Below are positions 1 through 7,296 of a stretch of DNA of 14,671 nt, in pieces. This stretch comes from Methanosarcinales archaeon (lineage in GTDB: Archaea; Halobacteriota; Methanosarcinia; Methanosarcinales; EX4572-44). The stretch is taken from positions 1 to 14,671 of the forward strand of contig RXIJ01000029.1 in NCBI GenBank assembly GCA_004212095.1, in the 5' to 3' direction. How positions within the stretch are numbered: the stretch's first letter is position 1; each line of letters starts with the position of its first letter. Below the pieces are notes generated by a model. It was not told the DNA's origin. It made no database searches and saw only the letters and a list, made by a program, of their open reading frames with translations. The translations under genes and the position numbers were made by a program.

Positions 1-2
1 GC

Positions 3-515
3 AAGAGAAACTCAGGTGACATAGTCAAGTTTGGGCATGACAGAAACGGCAAACAGCGATTTAAGTGTAAAACATGCGGTGGTGTCTTCGTAGAGACCAA
101 AAACACTATTTTTTACAATAGCAAGTTATAAGAGGACCAAATTATCTTAATCTGCAAATTATGCTGGTCGAGAAAAATGGAATAAGAGCCATTGAACGCA
201 TAACTGTGATACATCGCGACACGATATCAGATGTTGTAAAAGACACAAACTGACTTTTTAATAAAGGATCTTGAACTTACTGGAGTTCAGGTGGCTGAAA
301 TGTGGTCTTTCATAAAAAAACAAAAAAACGTTGACGAAGGAAATGATTACACAGATAAACATGGCGATTACTAGATCTACATAGCAAAGAATGCAGATAT
401 AAAACTCCATCCGGCACACAGCACTGGTAAAAGGGTGCAGGAAACAGCAAATGAGCTAATGAAAACAGTAAAAGATACACTCCCCCAACAAATCATTATT
501 TGTGAGTTACCTTAA
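3..515 (+). pseudogene. Decayed IS1-family transposase (5' end outside window)
   Basis: Conceptual translation gives an IS1-type transposase in pieces. Frame 3 encodes an N-terminal zinc-finger-like part (RNGKQRFKCKTCGGVF) ending in TAA at 129-131. The protein continues with EDQIILICKL, shifts frame near 160 into LVEKNGIRAIERITVIHRDT (helix-turn-helix region), ends in TGA at 251-253, and returns to the first frame for VQVAEMWSFIKKQKN. A TAG at 372-374 interrupts it again, and it then reads YIAKNADIKLHPAHSTGKRV up to TAA at 513-515. In the family the catalytic motif is usually D-E-[MI]-W; here the D appears as A. With several stops, a frameshift and a changed catalytic residue it cannot be active. 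No terminal inverted repeat could be assigned, since the left end is missing. The family assignment rests on remembered motifs. Confidence 0.72.
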
Positions 516-569
516 ATGAAACACGTGAACGTGACAATAACAATCCTGGAAGAGTTAACAAATAACAGA

Positions 570-1229
570 CTATTCCAGGCACAATTTTTCTGTTAAGTAC
601 CAATAGAGTTTGCGATGGTCTTTTACTATGATGTCTGCACACGTCAAGTACTGTGCATCGAGAGTGGTTGTTATTGCAATGCAGAAACTTCCCGCTCTTT
701 TGGCAGCAGCAACCCCCCGCGGTGCATTTTCAACCACCATGCACTCAGAAGCTTCCAGTTGCAGTTGATCAATTGCAAGAAGATACGCATCCGGGGATGG
801 TTTGCAGTTTATCACATCATCTCCTGTTACTATTGTCTCAAAGGTATTGGCGCCAAAACATCTGTTTATTATCCCATGCACTGTCGAACTGTTTGAACCT
901 GACGCCACTGCTAATCTGAAACCATTGGACTTTAGTGTAGACAAAATAATTCCCACTTTGTCAAATATTGCAGGCGCGTACAGGGAGTTGAACATTTTAA
1001 TCTTTTGTGAGGACAAATCACTTATAATTTCTTCGCCGCATTCTCTTTTATTCCTGTCAAGTATTACTTCTATGATGCCGCTGTGGTTTGAGCCCTCAAG
1101 CAGGTATATATCCATCAGATCTATGTGAATACCTATTCCATAGAAAATTTTTTGCCATGCTGTGGCGTGGGCTGGCATACTGTCTGAAAGCACGCCATCC
1201 ATATCAAAAATCACTGCCTTTATGGTCAT
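570..1229 (-). CDS. HAD-superfamily phosphatase, beta-phosphoglucomutase-like
   Basis: The 219-residue protein shows the HAD motifs in order. Motif I is DMDGVLSDS (residues 9-17, nucleophile D9 and acid/base D11), motif II is ASGSN (about 109-113), the motif III lysine is in CKPSPDAY (about 143-150), and motif IV lies in VVENAPRGVAAA. The helical cap between motifs I and II, starting at the region after DSMPAHATAWQ, is of the C1 type found in beta-phosphoglucomutase, phosphoglycolate phosphatase and related sugar-phosphate phosphatases. Motif IV reads E-N rather than the more common E-D, but the glutamate is kept. The substrate cannot be told from sequence. The gene starts 11 bp after the endA stop on the same strand, so the two are probably cotranscribed. 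It converges with the IS1 remnant. Confidence 0.85.
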   Translation of the reverse strand: MTIKAVIFDMDGVLSDSMPAHATAWQKIFYGIGIHIDLMDIYLLEGSNHSGIIEVILDRNKRECGEEIISDLSSQKIKMFNSLYAPAIFDKVGIILSTLKSNGFRLAVASGSNSSTVHGIINRCFGANTFETIVTGDDVINCKPSPDAYLLAIDQLQLEASECMVVENAPRGVAAAKRAGSFCIAITTTLDAQYLTCADIIVKDHRKLYWYLTEKLCLE

Positions 1230-1240
1230 TTTGCGAGTTC

Positions 1241-2302
1241 CTATAATTTTATTCTCATAATTTCAAGATAGGTGATGCTGTCACCACTTATTACTGCGTA
1301 TATGATGTGTTTTCTCACGCTGTGTGCAAGCCGTGAAGCCCTGCTGAAATCAGAGAGCGAGAACTGGTGAGAACTTGGTATCGAGTGAACAAGATACTCT
1401 GCGTGTGTTGTTTTGTCTTCCCTGTTATATTTTACATACACCCTGAAGTGAGCTCCGAATTTAAAGCCTGTTTTCGGTACGAGGTTCCTCTGTCTTAAAT
1501 CTTCATAAGTTCTGTATTTTAGTTGGAAGTCTGGCTCAATTGTGCCTGCAAGCGTTATGAACTCGCTGTGGGTGATCGGTTCATTGTTTGCATGCTGCAG
1601 TCTGATGACATGTTCTTTTAACAGGTAAGCAGTCTCTACAAGTGATAATTGAAGGTGTGTTTTGTCAAGGAATTTTCCGTAAAATCCCTGTTGATGGAGC
1701 TGACTCGAGGTTTTACTGTTCCATATAATTGTTCGATCTCCAAGAAATGTCGCTTCTTCTTCAAGCTGTGGCAAACCGGTTGTTGTAACTTCACCCAAGA
1801 CCGATTTTTTAAGTTCGTAGAAGGTTATATCACCCTCTTCATCTACAATTGCTAATACGACTCGCTTTTTCAGGTTGTTTGCTGTTTCAACGCATTCGAT
1901 TAATTCATGCACTGGCGTTATTTTTCGCTCAGAGAGAATGTGCAGAAGATATTTGGATGGTGTTTTGCCAGGGTGCCCGCCTCGTGGGTAAACTCTGAAA
2001 TCCATCACCGACGGCTGCACATAATAACCTCTCTCTCGAAGGTCTTCATACACGATGTATTTTACTTCAAAATTTTTATCGTTAGACGATGCTAATTTAA
2101 AAAAGTCAACAAAGTCCAGTTTTTTCGTTCCGGAAACGATCTCGATTTTTTGTTTATGCAGCAGGTATGCCGCCTCCGATAATGTTAACTTGATACCCTG
2201 TTTTACTATCCTTCCATAAAAACTCTGGTTATGTATCTCTTCAATAAAATCACTCGGTAGTATCACTGATTCTGTTTTCAGTTGTCCTTGAATCTCATGC
2301 AT
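1241..2302 (-). CDS. endA: tRNA-splicing endonuclease, tandem-repeat (alpha2-type) subunit
   Basis: The 353-residue protein is two copies of the archaeal tRNA-intron endonuclease fold in one chain (about 25-165 and 205-350), each with the F/GYGR-F...YLL...YEDLR pattern followed by FRVY. Only the second repeat has the full catalytic triad: Y289 (FRVY), H300 (THAEYLVH) and K331 (SVRKHIIYAV). The first repeat keeps Y105 and K146, but the histidine position is P115 (TPSKYLLH), so it should be structural. This arrangement, a silent N-terminal half and an active C-terminal half, is known from the homodimeric enzyme of Archaeoglobus and Methanosarcina, where it cuts bulge-helix-bulge motifs in pre-tRNA. 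The length is somewhat above the usual ~300. The start is an ATG with no alternative close by. It leads a probable operon with the HAD phosphatase. Confidence 0.93.
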   Translation of the reverse strand: MHEIQGQLKTESVILPSDFIEEIHNQSFYGRIVKQGIKLTLSEAAYLLHKQKIEIVSGTKKLDFVDFFKLASSNDKNFEVKYIVYEDLRERGYYVQPSVMDFRVYPRGGHPGKTPSKYLLHILSERKITPVHELIECVETANNLKKRVVLAIVDEEGDITFYELKKSVLGEVTTTGLPQLEEEATFLGDRTIIWNSKTSSQLHQQGFYGKFLDKTHLQLSLVETAYLLKEHVIRLQHANNEPITHSEFITLAGTIEPDFQLKYRTYEDLRQRNLVPKTGFKFGAHFRVYVKYNREDKTTHAEYLVHSIPSSHQFSLSDFSRASRLAHSVRKHIIYAVISGDSITYLEIMRIKL

Positions 2303-2396
2303 TGTAATCTTTGGATATATTTATTCTATTATGTATATGCTTTGGAGCGTTAACACGTTTTCCCCCAAGCTGCATATCGGTCGAGTTTCATATAAG

Positions 2397-2951
2397 TTAG
2401 ATTTTTTTCATTATATAAAAAATTAAAATTAATAATATTAATGTAGAGGCTGCCAGTATATATGGAGGTGTTGATGAAGGACTATCAACGATAGTAGTAT
2501 CAGTTGGCACCGGTGTTGCGTTTAAAAATGCCGGGGCGCTTGCAGGCAGTGTTGGATCAACATACTGGATTACAGGTGATAATGTCACAAGATATCCCGA
2601 AGGATTGACATAAATACCTTCTATCACAATATAAAAAATAGTCATACTTTCATTATTTATATTTTGATTATATATAAAAACTGAGCCACTGTTGACAATA
2701 CTATCTTTTACAGATACATTACCATGTGACAGATCAAGCCATGCATAATCATCATGCACATCCCTTAAAGTCATGCTGTACCCCTGGTGAAAGTTCCAGG
2801 TCTCACCTGCTCTTAAAAAGATACCGGAATCGTGTACCAGAATTTCAGATTCATTCTCTATCGTCTTGCTTGAATTAGTCCCACTTGATATTACAACACA
2901 TAGAAAAAATATGATCAATAATATGATGTAACCTGCTACTGCCCTTCGCAT
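2397..2951 (-). CDS. Small membrane-anchored protein with one S-layer duplication-type domain
   Basis: The 184-residue protein has an N-terminal hydrophobic signal segment (about 7-23), an extracellular domain (about 45-131), a proline/serine/threonine-rich linker (about 132-163) and a C-terminal membrane helix (about 164-181) ending in KKI. The domain carries the pattern GETWNFHQGYSMTLRDV, then YAWLDLSHGN, then V-x-Q-Y-VD. This matches the half-domain repeated in Methanosarcina S-layer proteins, and the protein cut off at the end of this window has the same pattern (WQLEEGYTLTVGDVD, QLWLRLSKN). Several N-x-S/T sites and the Pro/Ser/Thr stalk fit a glycosylated surface protein. Full S-layer proteins have two or more domains, so this single-domain form may be an accessory envelope protein. 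That role is inferred. It stands alone between two palindrome-bordered intervals. Confidence 0.72.
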   Translation of the reverse strand: MRRAVAGYIILLIIFFLCVVISSGTNSSKTIENESEILVHDSGIFLRAGETWNFHQGYSMTLRDVHDDYAWLDLSHGNVSVKDSIVNSGSVFIYNQNINNESMTIFYIVIEGIYVNPSGYLVTLSPVIQYVDPTLPASAPAFLNATPVPTDTTIVDSPSSTPPYILAASTLILLILIFYIMKKI

Positions 2952-2990
2952 AACAACCCTCTATATGAAATGCATGGTTTTGTTTATTTA

Positions 2991-3021
2991 TTGCACAACT
3001 CTCGATTACTGCGTAATCGAG
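2991..3021 (+). repeat. Palindromic element copy R1 (H1 hairpin only)
   Basis: Positions 3001-3021 form a perfect hairpin: arm CTCGATTAC, loop TGC, arm GTAATCGAG (9 bp stem). It is preceded by TTGCACAACT at 2991-3000, which also stands directly before H1 of the copy near thiI. The second hairpin (H2) seen in other copies is absent here. It lies 8 bp beyond the stop codon of the Ygr210-type GTPase gene (stop at 3030-3032) in the 78-bp gap before the next gene. Confidence 0.8.
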
Positions 3022-3029
3022 TGCTGGGT

Positions 3030-4211
3030 TCATTTTGTCGAGACTATTTTTATAACATCCCTATTTTTTAATTGATGCTTGTCAGATATTCGCATCTTGC
3101 TTTTGGCATCAATTCCAAACAGGAAACTCTCGCCAATATCAGTGTGCACCATGTAGGCAAGCTCTCTTGCAGTACAATTACTACCAGCCACAAAAGCATC
3201 CGGAAGCACTTTCCCATTCTTATCTGAGTATTTGTTCTCATCTTCCACCGGATATACTACGATTTGATCAAGAACATCAAAGACTGCATTATTAATACAT
3301 TCCTGTACTCCAGTTCCGTTATTTTGTCTAATGAATTTTTTTAACTGTTCGAGTCCTTTTTCCTGTGCTTTATTCAGGTTTGTGCTATTTATTGTAAAAT
3401 CTTTATCCCCGGGAAGATATGTAATGACCTCTTTTTTGGCTGCCATTCGTAAGGCAAGTTCTGCTGCACTGCTAACAAAGAACACCCGAGAGTCCACATC
3501 CTCTAGTTGTTTTATATTCTCTTCTGGTGCAACATCTGTTTTGTTGGCAGCTATTATTATCGGTTTGTTTACCTTTCGAATCTCTGTAATTAGCTTTTTA
3601 AGTTCATCATCGCTCCAGTTGCCAGGTTTATTTACTTGAATGTCCAGCCTTAATAAAGCGGCTTTGACCTGCCGATCATTAACTTTAATACCACCGAGCT
3701 GTTCTGCGATGGCCTGTTCTATGGAAAGGTTTTCTATCTCTGTCTTTCTTGATATGCGATACCAGTTGCGATGTAGAATATTAAATATCCACATATCGAT
3801 TTCCCGCTCCAAGAATGTGATATCTTCAACAGGATTATGTCCTCCAATATTAATAGGGTTGCCAACTATATCGGTTCCGCCACTTGCATCAACAACGTGG
3901 ATAATCAGGTCAACACGGCTTAACTCGTCTAAGAATTCGTTTCCAAGTCCCTTCCCAAGATGGGCATCTGGCACCAGTCCTGCCACATCAACGAGTTGTA
4001 CGGGAACAAATCTTATGCCGTTTACACAAGAGGTACAATGCTGGATATGCAGCTTCTGGCATGGGCATTCGACACGCAGGTAAGCTATGCCATGGTTAGC
4101 GTCAATCGTTGTGAATGGATAGTTTGCTATCTCAACATCTGAAAGGGTGGCAGCCTTGAAAAAGGTGGATTTACCAGAGTTCGGTTTTCCAGCAAGAGCG
4201 ATAGATATCAT
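3030..4211 (-). CDS. Obg-like GTPase with TGS domain, archaeal Ygr210 type (YchF-related)
   Basis: The 393-residue protein has an N-terminal G domain and a C-terminal TGS domain (about 315-391, with NGKVLPDAFV and the closing NRDVIKIV). G motifs: P-loop GKPNSGKST (8-16), a T-rich switch I (YPFTTIDAN), DVAGLVPDAHLGKGLG (75-90) as G3 followed by the glycine-rich stretch typical of the Obg family, NKTD (223-226) as G4 and SSAA (247-250) as G5. YchF/OLA1 has a changed G4 and prefers ATP; keeping NKxD points to the Ygr210 branch found in archaea and fungi, presumably GTP-specific and ribosome-associated. Four cysteines at 49, 51, 59 and 62 (C-x-C-x7-C-x2-C) lie between switch I and G3 and could bind a metal. 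The true role in archaea is poorly known. The gene is followed by palindrome R1. Confidence 0.9.
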   Translation of the reverse strand: MISIALAGKPNSGKSTFFKAATLSDVEIANYPFTTIDANHGIAYLRVECPCQKLHIQHCTSCVNGIRFVPVQLVDVAGLVPDAHLGKGLGNEFLDELSRVDLIIHVVDASGGTDIVGNPINIGGHNPVEDITFLEREIDMWIFNILHRNWYRISRKTEIENLSIEQAIAEQLGGIKVNDRQVKAALLRLDIQVNKPGNWSDDELKKLITEIRKVNKPIIIAANKTDVAPEENIKQLEDVDSRVFFVSSAAELALRMAAKKEVITYLPGDKDFTINSTNLNKAQEKGLEQLKKFIRQNNGTGVQECINNAVFDVLDQIVVYPVEDENKYSDKNGKVLPDAFVAGSNCTARELAYMVHTDIGESFLFGIDAKSKMRISDKHQLKNRDVIKIVSTK

Positions 4212-4440
4212 TACACTATTGTTGTGTTGTTCCAGGATTTAATGTTTGCCATTTTAGACCCAAAGACCTCCGGACTTCGTTTCGTTCAAATCTAGGGCAC
4301 CAACAGGGCCAAAAGCCTCATGTGTTAGGGTGAGTGTGGACAGATGCGAAGGTCATTTACGTCTTAGAACACAAAGTGTAACATTGAGGGGTTTCTGATT
4401 TTCCTTTTATCCGCTGTTCAGCATAGTTATTTCATTGCAA

Positions 4441-5184
4441 TTACCAGAATAGCTCTTTCTCTATCAATTTCATGTATCTGTTCAGATAAAACATATCGGG
4501 CTCTTGTTTGAGTGGTCGAACCCTAATTTCAAATTGGGGATCATTTGCATTATTGGCGTCAAACAAAACCAAACCCATCCCAAAAATCAAACATAAAGAA
4601 TTCAGTTTTGAGATATCGCCTTGCGATGAATTTTTTGGTATTACGATGTACGATTTATGGCTAAATAGCTTGTATGAACAAGCCTGTCCAAATGCTGTAA
4701 TTAACTCGCGAGTATTCGTTTTTATCTCCACCGAAACAATTTCAGTGGGTGCTACAACAATATCGCTTCTACGGGATTCACGCTTTCCTATCACGTCAGG
4801 TGTTCCCCATTTATCTCTAAATCGATTTCCCCCCAACGGTATTGCTTCGGTGCATTCTTCCAATTCATTGACAAGCCAATCTGCAAAAGGGCTGTAAAAA
4901 TCCTCTTCTTTTATTTTTTCGATTTCTAGGAGATGTGTTTCCTCTTCTTCGCTGATTTCTTCCTCTCTAAATGCAACGTGACGAAAGAGCCCTCGTGCAG
5001 GTTTGTAGATCTCGTCAGGCACCAGTACATCTAACTGCCAAACCGTCCCATGGATCGTACCATTGGGAAACTCTGGAAATTCCTCGTGTATTTTTTTTCC
5101 AATGTCTGAGTAACGAACTCCGTTGGGATTTGATTTGAGAACCTCTATTACCTTTGATATAATTTTTCCTCTTCTTGTTGTCAT
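4441..5184 (-). CDS. Winged-helix protein with PD-(D/E)XK nuclease-like domain
   Basis: The 247-residue protein has two parts. Residues 1-70 look like a winged helix-turn-helix (KVIEVLKSNPNGVRYSDIGKKI...GTIHGTVWQL). After a glutamate-rich linker (about 74-95) a second domain has KWGTPDVIG (D130), then VSVEIKTN (E153, K155), then FGQACSYKLFSHKSYIVIPK. The D...E-x-K spacing on a predicted beta hairpin plus a downstream Q and K is the pattern of restriction-endonuclease-like nucleases; a possible helix-1 acid is E94/E95 in KEEDFYSPFADWL. I do not recognise a named family. It may be a solitary type IV-like restriction or repair nuclease, and no methylase or helicase stands next to it. The start ATG has GGTGAC 4 nt upstream. 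The 229 bp between it and the GTPase gene hold no gene that I can see. Confidence 0.68.
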   Translation of the reverse strand: MTTRRGKIISKVIEVLKSNPNGVRYSDIGKKIHEEFPEFPNGTIHGTVWQLDVLVPDEIYKPARGLFRHVAFREEEISEEEETHLLEIEKIKEEDFYSPFADWLVNELEECTEAIPLGGNRFRDKWGTPDVIGKRESRRSDIVVAPTEIVSVEIKTNTRELITAFGQACSYKLFSHKSYIVIPKNSSQGDISKLNSLCLIFGMGLVLFDANNANDPQFEIRVRPLKQEPDMFYLNRYMKLIEKELFW

Positions 5185-5475
5185 ATAGTCACCTTGCTTT
5201 GGTGATTGCGTCTAAACATTCTCAGTGCTATTTGAAGGTGTAGATCACATACAACAGGTTGTCCAACTCAAAAAGGCAAGGTTACAAGGTAACCGCTCAG
5301 AGTCGTATGCAAAACACTCATTCCGTAGGGCATTGGACATTCCATTTCTGTCCATCTTCACATTCTTCCAATTATCACCTTTTAACCTGCATTTCCTTGT
5401 TTTTTACTAATATATTTCTCCTATTCATTGTTTGGACGAAATTCACATACGCCCCTACCCGAAGCCGCTGTGTTG
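5185..5475. other. Gap of 291 bp with a possible gene fragment and a small hairpin
   Basis: The gap lies upstream of the nuclease gene and downstream of the adenosine-specific kinase gene. A plus-strand frame from 5225 to 5410 (GTG start, 61 codons) reads LFEGVDHIQQVVQLKKARLQ and continues with GNRSESYAKHSFRRALDIPF. This is more protein-like at its beginning than a random frame and may be the remnant of a larger, possibly mobile gene; I cannot name a family. A short hairpin GGTTAC-AAG-GTAACC lies at 5280-5294 within it. No ribosome binding site precedes the GTG, and a TAA stands 10 bp upstream in frame, so an intact gene is unlikely. Confidence 0.3.
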
Positions 5476-5958
5476 TTACCGCTTGTATCCTACCTTTTTT
5501 AAGAATTCTATGCGTTCTTTAATATGCTCGGCGGTTTCAATCCCTTTTGGGACTTCACCATCGATTACACCAAGAATGCCTCGTCCCTGCTCGCTTTGTG
5601 CCACAATGACCTCGAGTGGGTTCGCAGTGGCACAGAATATCCTGCACACTTCAGGCACGTTTTGAATCGTATTGAGTATGTTTATGGGATACGCATTTTT
5701 TAGAATTATTATGAAGCTGTGCCCACAGGCGATGTTTTGTGCATAACTAATTGCCAGCTTTTTTAACTCGTCATCGTTTCCATCGTATCTGATAAGGCAG
5801 GGACCACTTGCTTCGGAGAAGGCAAATCCAAATTTAGCCTGTGGCACAGTGCTTATGATTGCTTCGTAAATGTCTTCCACGCTTTTTATGAAATGAGACT
5901 GTCCGATTATCACATTCGCATCCTGTGGAATTTCTATTTTAACGGTTGATAGTTCCAT
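5476..5958 (-). CDS. Adenosine-specific kinase family protein (PF04008/COG1839)
   Basis: This 160-residue protein is full length for the family. It shows the conserved blocks NVIIGQSHFIKSVEDIYEA near the N-terminus, then KFGFAFSEASGPCLIRYDGND, then ACGHSFIIILKNAYPINILN, then VCRIFCATANPLEVIVAQSE and GRGILGVIDGEVPKGIE, which together are diagnostic by memory. The family is annotated as adenosine-specific kinase from structural and ligand studies of a Pyrobaculum member, and the physiological role is not settled. A strong ribosome binding site, GAGGTGAA on the minus strand (5964-5971), lies 5 nt before the ATG and fixes the start. The gene follows thiI on the same strand, with palindromic element R2 filling the interval, so readthrough from thiI is possible. 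Confidence 0.88.
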   Translation of the reverse strand: MELSTVKIEIPQDANVIIGQSHFIKSVEDIYEAIISTVPQAKFGFAFSEASGPCLIRYDGNDDELKKLAISYAQNIACGHSFIIILKNAYPINILNTIQNVPEVCRIFCATANPLEVIVAQSEQGRGILGVIDGEVPKGIETAEHIKERIEFLKKVGYKR

Positions 5959-5979
5959 ATTATTTCACCTCTTGATTAC

Positions 5980-6042
5980 TTGCACAACTCGGCTACTTCG
6001 TAGTCGAGAGTTACTAGTTTTCTGCAGAACGAAGTTGTGCAG
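5980..6042 (+). repeat. Palindromic element copy R2 (H1 + H2)
   Basis: H1 is at 5988-6008: arm CTCGGCTAC, loop TTC, arm GTAGTCGAG (9 pairs, one G.U). H2 is at 6022-6042: arm CTGCAGAAC, loop GAA, arm GTTGTGCAG (one mismatch). The 13-base spacer begins AGTTAC. TTGCACAA precedes H1, and TGCACAAC (5981-5988) is also complementary to GTTGTGCA at the right arm of H2, so an outer stem enclosing H1 is possible. The core of H1 (ACTTCGT) is the exact reverse complement of the core of H2 (ACGAAGT). H2 begins 3 bp beyond the thiI stop. No U-tract follows on the transcribed (minus) strand, so it is not a classical intrinsic terminator. Confidence 0.82.
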
Positions 6043-6045
6043 TTT

Positions 6046-7212
6046 TTAAAGTTTCTTTGTGCATTCAAGTGTATGCTGTAACATCTGTTTTATGTTAAGA
6101 TTTTCTTCGGCTTCAAGCACATCACTTATTTTGGCTGCGGTTGCCGGATGGTCAGGTACCACGCTGCATTCTTTGGCAGGTATTATTGAAGGTTCGTATG
6201 TCCCGATTCTTTGTGCGATTGCGATAATCTCTTTTTTATCCAGTCCAATTAATGGGTGGTAGATTGGGTAGTTAAAAGTATATATTTCGGTCATCATATT
6301 CTCTGATGTTTGTGATGCCACCTGCCCTAGTGACGAACCTGTAATAATGCCATACGCCCCCTCTTTTTTCATAATCTCGCCTGCAATCCGATACATCATG
6401 CGTCTGCACAGCACACACAACAACCTCTCTTTACATTTATCCAGAAAAGCTTCAAGGTGTTTACCATTCGCGGCTTCGTATACCTTGAGTTTCCTGGGAG
6501 ACCATGCCTGTAGTGCTTTGACGCATTCCATCGCACGCTCTCGATTGCTTTCATCTGAAAACGGCTCATTATTGCAGTACACAAAAACAATCTCACACCC
6601 GCGCTTCATCATTAACCATGCTGCAACCGGCGAGTCGATCCCGCCCGAGATAAGGGCTACCATCTTCCCCTGTGTGCCGACAGGAAGTCCGCCCATGCCC
6701 TGGACAACTTCAGTGTGCACATAGGAATGGTGCTGGCGAACCTCAACAAAGATCTGTTTATCTGGCGAGGAAAGATTAACGTGTGCATGTTCACTCCCAA
6801 CCTTTTCAATAACTGCACCACCACATTTCTGGGCTATGTCTATTGATGTAAATTCGTGGACTCCGGCACGCCGTGCGCGTATTGCAAAGCTTTCACCATG
6901 TCTGATGGTTTGTTCTCCAACCTTTGCAGCAAGCCTGGTGATGTCATCCAACCCGGACGTAGTTGTAACCGCCGGGCTCACCGAAACCACTCCCAGTACC
7001 TTAGAAGTAACGTCTACAGCAGCCTCATCTGTTGTATGAATAAAAATGCGCCCCTGGTCACGAGTAACTTCACTATAGTCTACATTGTTTAAGTTGAGCA
7101 TCTTTTTTATATTGCTAATCAGGATATGTTCATATCGATTTCGAGTTCTCTGGCTTTTAAGAGCGATCTCACCATATCTAACAATTACAACATCCGGTTT
7201 TAGTTGCATCAA
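6046..7212 (-). CDS. thiI: ThiI-type tRNA 4-thiouridine synthetase, no rhodanese domain
   Basis: The 388-residue protein begins with the ferredoxin-like region (VRYGEIALKSQRTRNRYE), followed by a THUMP RNA-binding domain (about 60-165, HVNLSSPDKQIFVEVR) and a PP-loop ATPase domain with SGGIDSP (189-195). It adenylates U8 of tRNA and inserts sulfur. There is no C-terminal rhodanese domain, unlike the E. coli enzyme. It does have CVLC (C266 and C269) in CVLCRRMMYRIA and C349 in AKECSVVPDHPAT; these match the cysteines shown to be needed in methanogen ThiI, which is thought to use sulfide directly. The first two codons are both ATG, and either may start. Only 84 bp separate it from hisB on the other strand. 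The stop lies 3 bp from palindromic element R2. Confidence 0.94.
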   Translation of the reverse strand: MMQLKPDVVIVRYGEIALKSQRTRNRYEHILISNIKKMLNLNNVDYSEVTRDQGRIFIHTTDEAAVDVTSKVLGVVSVSPAVTTTSGLDDITRLAAKVGEQTIRHGESFAIRARRAGVHEFTSIDIAQKCGGAVIEKVGSEHAHVNLSSPDKQIFVEVRQHHSYVHTEVVQGMGGLPVGTQGKMVALISGGIDSPVAAWLMMKRGCEIVFVYCNNEPFSDESNRERAMECVKALQAWSPRKLKVYEAANGKHLEAFLDKCKERLLCVLCRRMMYRIAGEIMKKEGAYGIITGSSLGQVASQTSENMMTEIYTFNYPIYHPLIGLDKKEIIAIAQRIGTYEPSIIPAKECSVVPDHPATAAKISDVLEAEENLNIKQMLQHTLECTKKL

Positions 7213-7258
7213 AGCTGGTTGTAATCAATTGTAACACATAAGGATTTCTACAAACAGC

Positions 7259-7267
7259 TTTAATAAT
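7259..7267 (+). promoter_or_regulatory. Probable TATA box of the hisB cluster
   Basis: TTTAATAAT lies about 34 bp upstream of the proposed hisB start in the short divergent interval with thiI. An archaeal start site about 25 bp downstream of the box centre would fall near 7288, giving an almost leaderless message beginning about at the GGTGAT at 7288-7293. This is inferred from spacing and composition only. Confidence 0.5.
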
Positions 7268-7296
7268 ACTTGTTACAAGTAAGATGTGGTGATTGT

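Noticed and set aside
3331..4083. Plus-strand open frames of 102 and 147 codons opposite the GTPase gene
   Set aside because: They are antisense to a clear, fully conserved GTPase, with low-complexity serine/leucine-rich translations and no ribosome binding sites.
4212..4440. tRNA or small RNA in the gap after the nuclease gene
   Set aside because: No cloverleaf arms or conserved TTCRA loop, and no box C/D or H/ACA pattern could be found by eye.
5988..6042. Palindromes as ordinary intrinsic terminators
   Set aside because: On the transcribed strand no U-tract follows the hairpins near thiI or the GTPase gene, and in ilvD and the APS-kinase gene they lie inside the coding end. A T-run after H2 at 6043-6047 is on the strand with no gene.
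7270..7296. Upstream TTG at 7270 as the hisB start
   Set aside because: It would place translation start before the expected transcription start and add residues that the family lacks; GGTGAT favours 7297.
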